This document shows, piece after piece, positions 9,621 through 19,100 of a stretch of DNA of 24,740 nucleotides. The stretch spans positions 2,106,425 to 2,131,164 of the forward strand of contig BCKT01000002.1 in assembly GCA_003116875.1 (NCBI GenBank). The letters run 5' to 3'. Source of the stretch: Takashimella koratensis. Lineage: Eukaryota; Basidiomycota; Tremellomycetes; Trichosporonales; Tetragoniomycetaceae. The notes beneath the pieces were generated by a model. That model saw only the letters and a list, made by a program, of their open reading frames with translations, did no database searches and was not told the DNA's origin. Every line of letters begins with the position of its first letter. The stretch's first letter is position 1. The position numbers and the translations under genes are program-made.

Positions 9621-11236
9621 ATGGCCTCCATCGTCGCGCACCTTGACCGCCTCCCGCTCCCTCCGTTTGTAGTCGAGCACCTCTCGACTCTTCTCACCCC
9701 GACTCTCAAATACGCTCCAGCGAAAACAACCAACCCTTTCGAGCTTGTCGATATCTCCAAGTCGAGCTTGTGGGTCGCACTCGCCGCGGTCGTGTTTAAC
9801 CCCGTGTTCTGGAACTTGGTTGCGAGGAATGGTTAGTCTAAGCCAGTGAAGCGAGAATCAGATTGGATCGTTTGAGGAAGGGGGGAAGGGAGGTGGTCGT
9901 GTGATGATGACGAAAGACGGCTGAGGTTGAGATATCGGCCGTTGAGAGGCACGGCGAGGTACATGACACCTTGACCTACCCATACTCTCGAATCCCCCCA
10001 CCCAGCCCTCATGTCTTGCTATTTTGCCCTCGACAGCGTCGCAGTCTATCATTCTGTGGATCCTTCCCCACCCCGTAGCGATCTAGCGATCCTAGCGATT
10101 CTTAAATCCAATTTCACCGACCGCCGAGCTAACAACATCCACAGAGTATCGCAACAAGACGTTGACCAAGGTCTTTGGATCGACATTGATGGGTTGCTAC
10201 GCTTTGGCTATTGCCATTTTTTCGCTCGGTATCTTCCGTGATGGCCTGTACGTTGTCTCGTCTTCCCCTTCTTCCCTCTTTCGTTACTTTCCCTTCCCCA
10301 TCCCACTGCCCCAGCTTCGATCGCTAACACAATCTTTTACTCGTTTATCCTCCTTGTGACACAGGTACCAGCGTGCTCTCCTTGAGCAACCTTCTCACCC
10401 GTTCCTCGCTCGCCCTTTGTTCACAGGTCTCGCCGTCTCCCTTCTTGCTCTTGGCCAAATCTTCGTCGTCACTTCCATCTACGCTCTCGGGATCACGGGT
10501 ACTTACCTTGGCGACTACTTTGGGATCCTCATGAAAGAGCGCGTTACTGGGTTCCCATTCAATGTTCTCGCTGACCCGATGTACGTCGGGTCGACGATGA
10601 CGTTCTTCGGGACTGCGCTTTGGTGAGTGATTTTGTGATTTCGTGATTTCGTGGGCCATCATCAGCTGGCCTCCTCCAATATAAAGATGAAAAGATCAAT
10701 TGAACCAAAGGGAGCAGCGCTGATTGAGAATGGTCCTTATCATTTAAAACGTCACAGGTACGCGAGCCCCGCTGGACTCGTCATATCGACTCTTGTCTGG
10801 ATCGTCTACTTTATCGCTCTCAAATTCGAGGGGTGAGTCTGTCCCGTGCTCTTTCCCTTACCCGACCACACTGACCTCTTGCAGCCCGTTCACCGACAAG
10901 ATTTACTCGACCGCCTCTTCGGCCTCTACTACCGCCTCTACTTCCAAGGTCAAGACCTCTGCGCCTTCGACTCCTCGCAAATCCCCACGCAAGGCTACCG
11001 CTACCTCCTCGGCCACGAGCTACGCCGCTGCTGCCTCTGAGCCCCCTGCGCCTAACGGTCTCCCGAGCGTCCCTGTCCCGGCTCCCGTTGCTGCCCCCTC
11101 GGTCACCGCGACCCCGAGGAGGCGAGCAGCGAGGCAGAGTACGGTGGTCAGCTCGGATTCGGGAGCAGAGGCCAATGCGACCCCGGCGAGAGTTACGAGG
11201 AGTAGGAGTAAGGCGAGGATGACTGACGAGGAGTGA
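9621..11236 (+). CDS. OPI3: Phospholipid N-methyltransferase (Opi3/PEMT type)
   Basis: ER membrane enzyme that uses S-adenosylmethionine for the last methylations from phosphatidylethanolamine to phosphatidylcholine. Exons: 9621-9831, 10145-10247, 10365-10622, 10758-10832, 10885-11236; 332 residues (yeast Opi3 is 206). Seen: FNPVFWNLVARNEYRN spanning the first junction; CYALAIAIFSLGIFRDGLYQ; the highly conserved GITGTYLGDYFGILMKERV, then GFPFNVLADPMYVGST, then the last helix ending FEGPFTDKIY. Four hydrophobic helices fit the family. The start context is good (catcgccATGG). Two oddities: the usual EE pair before PFT is EG here, and about 105 residues are added after the core, rich in Ser, Thr, Ala, Pro and Arg/Lys with TPRK, SPRK and TPRR motifs. 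Intron 1 (313 nt) is the longest complete intron in the window. Confidence 0.96.
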
Positions 11237-12569
11237 GCGCGTAAAGCGAGTGTTGAGAGCAGAGTCAGTGGTGTAGGCGGGGTAGGGGGGTGTTGAGGTG
11301 AGGGGAGGTGAGGCGAGGTGCAGTGGAGTGGGGTCCGCGGAATGGAAGATACGGTCTGATGGTGACGTGGTGAAGCGATTGAAAGAGAGGGAGAGAGAGA
11401 GACAGAGTTGGGAGGTGAAGAGGGGCGTTGTGGAGAGGAAGCGAATTGGAGCCTGCGTTTTAGAGGAGGCAGAGCAAGAGAGTAGAGGAAGATGCCGAGA
11501 GAGAGACCAACGCAGAATTCGAAAATCGCTGGCAACGAATAACTCGTCTGTTTTCAATTTCTTTTGTTCTCTGTCGTCATACCGATCACAAATATATACC
11601 CAACCAAGCCAACCACCTCTTGTCTGATTTTCAACAATTGTCCCCCACCCCCCCACCCCCCCTCCACTCATATATCTCGTCTACTTCTCCAATTCCCTTT
11701 CCTTCCTCTCATTCTTCACGTCCTAAACTCCTCTCACCTTCCCTCACCCCTCACCTGTCCATCTCACAATCTCTTTTCGTCCCCGAGTCCTTCACACGAC
11801 TAGGCCATCATAGTGTTCCCTCTCAACTTTTTTCCTTCTCTGGTTTGGGTTTGTTTCTTCAATCCTAACCCTAGTTTAGCCCTTTACCAACAACACCTTA
11901 ACGCCTTAGTGTATCAGATTGTTCGTTTGGATAAATTGGATCTACTTTATATACCTTATACCTTTTCTGTGCGATTCGTTTCGTTTCGTCTCGTTTCGTT
12001 TCGTCTTGTCTCAGTTTGCTTCGTTTTGTTTATATCTTCAACATGATACCGTATCTCTCATCACTTGACTTGATCGCTTCCCACTCGTTTGATTCTGACT
12101 CATCCAGGGTGCACATGAGCAACATGATCTGATTGAAAAGAAGAAGTAAAAAAAAACGTTATAAAATACATTACATCAATGGACGTCAAGTTTTTGCGTG
12201 TACAAGAATGAGAATTAATGATTTGACGACGAAGAGATGAAGAGATGTAGAGATGGAGCGATGAAAATTGGGAAAGTTTGAGAAAGCAGGGGACCGTCGT
12301 ACAATTGTGAAAGACGAGGACCAAAAGAAGGAGCCAAACAAATTTTGTCCAACTGATCAGTCGTGAACGAGCAAGGTATTGGTACAGCAAGCAGATCAAG
12401 TCGACTTTTGTTCAACCAGCGAGCGGACCCCACTAAGACCTCATCGTACAGCCCCAGGTCATGACTCGAATGAAGTGCGATACACTTAAGACACGGACGA
12501 GCGGAACCAAAACCCCACAACCTCACAATCTCAGGACCCCCCCCCCCCTCCCCGATCCATTCAAACCAC
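11237..12569. other. Long tail-to-tail spacer, OPI3 to ferric reductase
   Basis: 1.33 kb between two convergent 3' ends and the largest gap in the window. The plus strand is purine-rich from about 11240 to 11500, then becomes pyrimidine-rich from about 11560 to 12020, with TTTCG-type pentamers at 11975-12010. A telomere-like CTAACCCTAG lies at 11865-11874 and C tracts at 11641-11662 and 12537-12548. I found no convincing coding region: open frames are low-complexity and show no domain. It could hold a non-coding transcript or long 3' UTRs. Confidence 0.6.
11975..12010 (+). repeat. TTTCG/TTTCGTC pentamer-like repeat
   Basis: Degenerate tandem of ttcgt/ctcgt units in the middle of the long spacer, within a T/C-rich tract. 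It has no coding interpretation. Confidence 0.8.
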
Positions 12570-15500
12570 TTAGACACCAAGCGTTTCCTCAAAGTACTCG
12601 ATCCGACCTTGACCTTTCCAAGCAGCTTGTGGCGTATCTACACTCTTCACCGCCTCTCGCGCGGCTCTAATCAATTCGATCGGTCCACACACTATAAATC
12701 GCAATCAAACGCGTCAGCATCGTCCCATCAACCACCCCTTCTGCCAACACCCAAGGCAGCCCAAACCCGAGGATAACAACTCCAGATCCCACTTCTATGA
12801 CTTACCGGCCACACTGAGTTGGGCGGAATCCGCCAAATCATTGACCATGACGGTGGTTAAATCCGCTCTGCCCGCATACCAGTCAACCAAACCTGCTGCG
12901 GCGGGCGTGAGACCTAGTGACGCCGGGTTCGTAGGTCCTGCGATCGGTCGAGGTCGGCGCGGGTGACCCTGTACTCCCTGGCCGTGGGCTCTGACGCGGC
13001 TACGCCGTCGAGGGGTGGGATCGGTCAGAGTTAGACCCGTAGTAGCTTCGTCACCTCCGTCGAGGCGAGTCGTACGTAGTAGTGGCGAAGTATCAGTCTC
13101 GTCCTCATGTTCCTCCTCTTCATCCCCATCATCGTGCTCATCGTCGTGGTTGACATCGTAACCGTTACCCTCAAACCGGTCAAGCTTCGCTCGCTCGCGG
13201 TCGGCTGACCCTGTCGAATCTGGGTGTTCGGTGACTTGTGCCGAGGACGGGGGCGTCGACATTCCTGACGACCCACCCGATCCCGACCCCGACCCCGACC
13301 CCAATCCTGACCCTTCCTCCTCCTCGATCACTTCCGCCCACCTCGACCCTAGCCCTTCTTCACCCACATCCTGCACGATCAAGGGTCTCGTACTCCCATG
13401 ACTGCCTCTACTCCTTCGACTCTGACGACTTCGTTGACTGAGGAAACTAAATGTCCGGACACGCCCTTCCGCGGCCAGGTCCTGCATCACCACCTGGGCC
13501 AAACTTGGTTCGGGCGCCGGCTCGTCCGCGACGTGTGCTCGAGTCACGTAGATCTCTACACGGAGGTCGAGTCGAAGCCCGTCGGTCGGAGCGGCTGACT
13601 GCATCTCCGCAGCGGCGTTAAGTACGCCACTGAGCCAGCTGACGCACTCGATTCTTCGAACGTGCCATACTAGTCTAATCCGCTTCACTCCAACCCCTAC
13701 GCCCGCGCCAGCGCTTGCGACCTTCGATCTACTGCTTCGACCAATTCGACTCGGTCGACCCCCGCACACGCTCTTGAGTGCCGCGGCGGCAGCAGTGGGC
13801 GGGCAAGTCGGGGCGACACACGCGTCGTGCATCAGCGCAAGGAGGTGCGAAGAAGTGAATGTGACTCCTGTCCCGCCAGCGAGAAGGAGGACGGAGGTGG
13901 AAGGTAAACCAGAGGGATGAGGAGAAGGGAGAGTGGTAGGGATTGAGTGAGTGGCGCCGTATGGACCCTCCACGAGGATGGGAATAGAGGTTGTCACGGT
14001 CCCCGGAAGGGCGTCACGCAAGCGGAGGGTGAAACCTACGTCGAGTGAGCAGTTGTCCCGAGGGTGCAGAGGGAGAGAAGTGGACAGGAAGAGTAGGGGA
14101 GAAGGCTAGAACTCACCTGAATGCACGCGGATGAGGAAAATCGCAAGTCCATCGTGGGAGTCTGGGGTGTTGGCGATCGAGAATGGATGCGATTCATGAA
14201 ATGAGCTCTGTACTGTGGGCGCGGAGATGAAGCTAAGAATGGCAGCGAGTAGCGACAACGTCAACCATCCAGTCAGTTAATGACACTTTGCAAAAGTGAC
14301 TCTTGGGATTCTCTGTCCCGTTTCCCCTCCTGACACCTCGTTCGGACTCACGCATGTTGCCCTGCGCCCCAAGTGAACCCGACCTTGGCTGTAATCCGGA
14401 TCAAATCCTCATCGACAAGTTCGATCTTTGCCCCTCCTTTTCTTCTCCCCTCCTCCCTGTCCTCATTATCAAGCTCATCCTCACCGCTCCCCTCCTGCCC
14501 AGCATCTGCGCCCACAGCTCCCCCCACCCCGTTTGGCGCCGACATATCAAACGATACAGCCGATTCGGCATCGTTGTCGTGTCCACTCCCTTCGTCCGTA
14601 TGAGGTCCAAGAGTTAGCCCAAATCGATGCTTCCCTCTCGTGCGGGATCGGAAACGTGAGCGGAAAAGTGAGGGAGAGGAGATTTTGGTAAAGTAAGATT
14701 TGTTCTGGATGGCTAGGCGGAGGAAGCGGACGGCGCGATCAAGGAGCCAGATCGCCAGGGATGGCTAAGGACGGTCGGTTAGCAGCGAGTCCGAGCGAGG
14801 AAAGAAAGGAGCTCGTAACCGACGAACGACAGCAGTGGGTGAGAGCAAGCTCAGAAGGCATCAGAACTACTTACCCAGACCCAGTAGGAGAGATACTCCC
14901 AGTGAAAAATGGCACCGATAAGGAAGACCCTTGGAGGACACAGTTCAGCAAAGGCAGAGACGGCACAAATTTGTTGTGGCTGTTGAACAACTGGTGAATC
15001 CACTTCCACTTACAAGGTGAATACAATGTGCGAGACGATGAAGAATTCGTACGCGACGCGGCGGATGACACGGAAGCTGGTTACCCAAAGCAGTGTGAAT
15101 CCAAACAAAGCTGCAAGGCCCTGCATTATGAGAGTCGTTCACGACCTCGTCAGTAATCACCACGACATCCCGACATCACGACCACAATCACCAGACTCAC
15201 AGTAATGATGTACATGTGCGAAAAATGGCCAGCTTCCCAGACCGCCGGGGTCCACGCGATCGCATGCACCCAACTGAGCAAAAGACATGCTCGTGAGCTC
15301 GCACGGTGCAAGTAGTTGAGTTTCTGGTAGGTGATTCCAGTGAGTGAGGAGATGGGGTTGTTTTTGGTGATTAAGAGGAGGATGAGTGGGAGTTGGCTGA
15401 ATGCCTGTGAAGAGTGTTAGTGCGTGCCTCTGAATGTCTGGCGAGACTTGGATAACTGAGCGCCATGAATGATGCTCATGAGTGCTGTGGAGGAGGTACG

Positions 15501-16402
15501 TACCATCACTCCCATCTGATTTGGCGCATTCTGGTCGCCTCCGACCCCTATGCAGTGAGTCAGCGACATACCTCTTCCTCCCTACCCTCCTCCCAACCTC
15601 CATACGGGGTAAACAACTTACATTCAGTATTATTGAGAGAGTAGAAGAACAATATACCGCAGTAGATAATGGTACAGATCGCGTCGGCGACTGTATCTGG
15701 GCCGTAGAGCCATCTCGGAAAGTTGCGTAGGTAGAGGTAGGTTTGCGTCGCGCTTGATGATGCTGCGTGGGCGCGGGAGATGACGGACTTGGGTGAAGGA
15801 TGGTTGAGAGAGGCTGGGTCGAGAAGAGGGGTTTGAGCGGCTTGGTGAGAAGGTGAAGCGGATTCGGGAGAGAGAGAGGGTTGTGATTGTATAGGCGCAG
15901 TGCTTTGGGCAGGTGATATTGTAGACTTTTCTTCGCGAGCTTTGCGCAGCCGCCGAACGATATGAGAACGGGTGACGACGTGGGTAAAGTGTTTGATTGA
16001 ATAGATGAGAACAACGAGGAGCGTGAGAGCGCACAGGTACCGACTAGCATACCAGTGGTACCTTGTCTTTCTTACCCGACCGCCACCGCCGTGTCCGTGT
16101 CGCCCCTCGGTGGGCGTGGGCGCGGGCGTGGGCGAAGGCTGGGAGGTGGTAGCGGGTGCTTCGGACGAAGCGAGAGCAAGTGGGGACATGGGGGTAGGCG
16201 TCGAGACAGCGATGGACACGGTATCAAAGTCGGTGTTGATGGGAGCGAGTAGCAAGTTCGAGTCGAAGGATTGAAAGAGGGCAAGAAAGGTCCCACCCTC
16301 GTCGTGAGTGATGCGGAAGGGTCCGATGTCGCCGGAGAAGGCGGGGGGAGCATCGACCGCGTCTCGGTCAGAATCGGGATTGGCGAGTCCCATCGTCTCC
16401 AT
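12570..16402 (-). CDS. Ferric-chelate reductase (FRE / NADPH-oxidase family)
   Basis: Plasma-membrane flavocytochrome that passes electrons from NADPH through FAD and two haems to extracellular ferric iron. Exons in coding order: 16402-15622, 15547-15504, 15404-15201, 15120-15014, 14929-14875, 14764-14352, 14232-14117, 14035-12806, 12691-12570; 1023 residues. Seen: first hydrophobic helix about 122-138; haem ligands H308/H322 and H374/H388, both pairs with 13 residues between; FAD motif HPFSIAN (550-556); NADPH motifs GPYG (597-600) and GGTGV (627-631); and a C-terminal CGP (985-987). Two long inserts stand out: about 85 residues between the last helix and the FAD domain, and roughly 200 acidic, Ser/Gly-rich residues inside the NADPH domain. 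The start is uncertain: an in-frame Met at 16189 (residue 72) or an unseen upstream exon is possible. An iron-type GATA site lies upstream. Confidence 0.93.
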
Positions 16403-17004
16403 CTCGAGTTCATGAACAGCTTCGAGCCTGACTCAAGAAAGAGAAAGGACAAAGATGTTGATGAAGAGGGGTGAGGAGATTGAAGAGGATGAGAGAGACG
16501 ACTGGGGAGGTGAAGAGAGGGTTCGAGTAAGAGTTACCATGAGTACGATTGTGTGCGGGACGAAAGTCTAGTAGGTCGTTTCTTTTCGTCTCTCCGCGAT
16601 CGGTCGGTCTATCGGACGAGGGGGAGGAGGCTGCGCATGAGCAGTAGTTTAGAGAAGGGTATAGGGCGGGATGAGGTGAGAGAGGATCAAAGGTGACCCA
16701 TGCTGCTATCTGATAATTTGGGCAGTCAAGAGTCGGGTCAGAAAGAAATTGCCCGATTCGGTAACCATCTTCGGCCGAACTCATCTCCAGCTGGAGGGCA
16801 ACCATCCTCAATCTCTACTAGCTACGTCAAAGTTTGAGCCTACCGCTATCAGATTACGACCAGGCAAGCAGAGCAGAGCGCCTTTACCCTAAACGACACG
16901 ACACCTTACCTTTACGACCCAGCCACCCCTTAGCCCTTCGCCCGCTTTTCTTCGCCGCCACCCGCCTCCGCCCACCCTTCTCTCCCGGCCCACTCCCCGC
17001 ACCC
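16403..17004. promoter_or_regulatory. Head-to-head region, ferric reductase and methyltransferase
   Basis: About 600 bases between divergent start codons. The part next to the reductase (16403-16560) may contain a 5' leader exon and intron of that gene: a tgagtcag acceptor lies just upstream of its ATG on the minus strand. The middle contains an ATCTGATAA element and a one-mismatch copy. The last 170 bases before the methyltransferase ATG are open in its frame but have no ATG. Confidence 0.65.
16708..16716 (+). promoter_or_regulatory. Iron-type GATA element ATCTGATAA
   Basis: Exact match to ATCWGATAA, the site bound by fungal GATA repressors of iron uptake (SreA, Sre1, Sfu1, Urbs1 family). 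It lies 306 bases upstream of the ferric reductase start codon. A second site with one mismatch (ATCAGATTA) is at 16848-16856. Recognition is by motif only; no binding evidence was available. Confidence 0.55.
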
Positions 17005-18339
17005 ATGCCGCCAGACTTTGCGGCCGTGGGGTACTGGGGGCCTCGCCTCGCTCGCGAGCTGGGTTCAGGCGGGTTCGAATGGCTACTCCCTTCTCGGGTC
17101 GTCGTTCCTTTCGTCCTGGACGCACTCAAGGCGAGCGAACACCAAACAGCCGGGGTAGCTGAATCTCGAGATGCTCAACGTCCTGACTATGTGGGAAAAC
17201 CGCACAACCACTTGACCGACGAGACTGCGACACTTCCTCGCCCTTCCAGTTCAGATACCGCTCCACTCGGTGAATCCACCACGGGTCCAGATATAGCCGC
17301 TGCGGCGACTATAACTGCGGGTGGGCAAGGACTAGGACCAGGACCGGCCGATACGTACCACCCCCATTGCAAGTCACTTGTCAACCTTTCGACTGCGACG
17401 CCTACCAACAATACCACCCCTACCTCGTCTGACTTTCCCGTGAATGTAGATCCCGAGATACCGACATTGATCAGTCATACCGACCCCCTCAGTCCCAACT
17501 TTGATCTACCGACGGTCACTTCATCGCCACCGCGGCGGCTGCGCGTCCTCCACCTCGGCTGCGGCAGTTCCGACCTCGGAACTACTCTCGCGCGCGCCCT
17601 CGTTGAGGCTGGATGGGGAGTAGACGTCGTCGATGCCGACTATGTCGATCTGGATGCGGTCCAGGCGGTGCAAGGCGACGTGGAGGAAGGGAATGAAGAG
17701 AGCGAGATAGAGGGCGAGAGACCAAATACATTTGAAGAGAGTGGTTCAGAGGGGCTAGTTGCGAGTCAAGACGGTCGAACGGGGACAGTGATTCGCCGAA
17801 TCATGGACGTTCTCTCCCTCCCCTCGGTCCTCTCCGCATCTACTACGCCCACTTCGACCACGTCACAAGCCAGACCTGGACACACGAGCGACGTGACCCT
17901 CGAGGTCGGTCGGATCTGGTGGGACCTAATTATCGATAAATCAACTGCCGACGCTATTTCCTGTGGCCCCGACGTGAATGTGGACATCCTTCACAACCAC
18001 ACCGAGAACGACGATTTAGGTACCTCTCGTACGACCCAACTTGAACCGCTCGACGCGACGTTGTTCCACCTCGCACATGTGACTCGACCAGGGAGCGTAT
18101 GGGCGTGCGTCTCTTACTCTGCTTCTCGATTCGACCACCTCCCTCGGCTCTCCACCACACGTCCGCGCTCCACCATGGGCTCTGGGGGATTCAGTATAAG
18201 TGAACCTCATCTCAGACTTGGACCCGGGCCAGGTCCGCACTGGGCAGTCGTGTCACGTAGACTGTTGCTTAGAACAGGGGAAGGAAAGGCGTATGAACCC
18301 GAAACAGGGGTATGGGGATGGGTCTTGCGTCGGATCTGA
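17005..18339 (+). CDS. Class I methyltransferase, EEF1AKMT4/METTL13-like
   Basis: Probable SAM-dependent protein lysine methyltransferase; relatives modify translation elongation factor eEF1A. 444 residues from one uninterrupted exon, unusual in this intron-rich window. Seen: an N-terminal block GYWGPRLARELGSGGFEWLLP, equivalent to the family's YW...FEWL region; SAM motif I LHLGCGSSDLG (LGCG at 184-187) followed by VDVVDADYVDLDAV with the acidic ribose-binding position; and IIDKSTADA (DK at 311-312), matching the family's DKGTLDA signature. The core is spread out: about 130 Ser/Thr/Pro-rich residues separate the N-terminal block from motif I, and about 80 acidic residues separate the motif II region from DK. 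The open frame extends upstream to 16834 without an ATG, so I use the first ATG, 17005. The substrate is inference. Confidence 0.82.
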   Translation: MPPDFAAVGYWGPRLARELGSGGFEWLLPSRVVVPFVLDALKASEHQTAGVAESRDAQRPDYVGKPHNHLTDETATLPRPSSSDTAPLGESTTGPDIAAAATITAGGQGLGPGPADTYHPHCKSLVNLSTATPTNNTTPTSSDFPVNVDPEIPTLISHTDPLSPNFDLPTVTSSPPRRLRVLHLGCGSSDLGTTLARALVEAGWGVDVVDADYVDLDAVQAVQGDVEEGNEESEIEGERPNTFEESGSEGLVASQDGRTGTVIRRIMDVLSLPSVLSASTTPTSTTSQARPGHTSDVTLEVGRIWWDLIIDKSTADAISCGPDVNVDILHNHTENDDLGTSRTTQLEPLDATLFHLAHVTRPGSVWACVSYSASRFDHLPRLSTTRPRSTMGSGGFSISEPHLRLGPGPGPHWAVVSRRLLLRTGEGKAYEPETGVWGWVLRRI

Positions 18340-19100
18340 ACACTGACCTGAATCCCTGCGAAGGGTTCAGTGAGGACGAATGATAATAAGCCTTGAGAGA
18401 TGAGTTGACGACAATGTACGATAACATGTTGATAGCATAGATAGCAATAGCATCGATAGCAACAGCATGGACAACATAGACAACATGGTTAGCTTTGAGA
18501 TCATTATCTTGGACAGCATGGACATCTTGACGGTAGCGGGTTGGATGAAACAACTTTAACATTTCTCTTCTTCTCAGCTAACTACTATTGTAGGTTACTC
18601 TTTACCAGAACAGACGGCTACGTCTTTTGACTACAGCGCTACGGCGCTACGGCGTTACCTCGTACACTCTGCCTCCTNCCCATNCCCACGAGCCACAACG
18701 ATGATAACGAGGATGAAGGATATATCTCTTCTCTCTTCTCTGGCTCAGGAGCAAATCAGATACTCGGTGTATCGCCCCGCAGTGAGGTGCTTCATCACCC
18801 GTCACCAGCCCACCTCCGCCCTCAGCTTGTATATATTAGATAGGAACGAATCACCTGGTCCAGAGCGGGGAATCGAAAAAAAAGAGAAACGAAAGAATGG
18901 AAAAAGAATGGGTAAGTTGTGATTGATAGAGATTGAAAACCAAACGAAGGACGAAAAAAAATCAGGCAAATGAAAAAAAAGGGGCAGATGAAGTAGATCC
19001 CAAAGGAAAATGGAAGTGGACTTGGCCAGCCCAAGTCGGGTTTGGGGAAGAGAGTCAAGACGCGATAGAGCGAGGATGACGAGGGGGTTGGGGCCGGTCA
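18340..19100. other. Tail-to-tail spacer with short repeats and two N bases
   Basis: 760 bases between the convergent methyltransferase and WD40 genes. It contains degenerate 9-base repeats (18434-18487), a small gctacggc repeat near 18640, two ambiguous bases (18678, 18684), and A-rich runs toward 19000 on the plus strand. The minus-strand frame at 18802-19104 is hydrophobic but has no family features and overlaps the WD40 gene's 3' end. No gene is supported. Confidence 0.65.
18434..18487 (+). repeat. Degenerate 9-bp repeat (agcatagat / acaacatgg units)
   Basis: Six consecutive 9-base units drift from agcatagat through aacagcatg to gacaacatg, located 95 bases after the methyltransferase stop. 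Probably a minisatellite in the 3' UTR. Confidence 0.75.

Noticed and set aside
11620..12046. Possible small plus-strand gene in the long spacer
   Set aside because: Pro/Ser/Phe low-complexity frames produced by C/T-rich sequence, with no domain and no consistent splice structure.
16410..16811. Minus-strand frame upstream of the ferric reductase as its first exon
   Set aside because: Its phase at the nearest gtaact donor does not fit the acceptor before 16402, and it shows no signal peptide.
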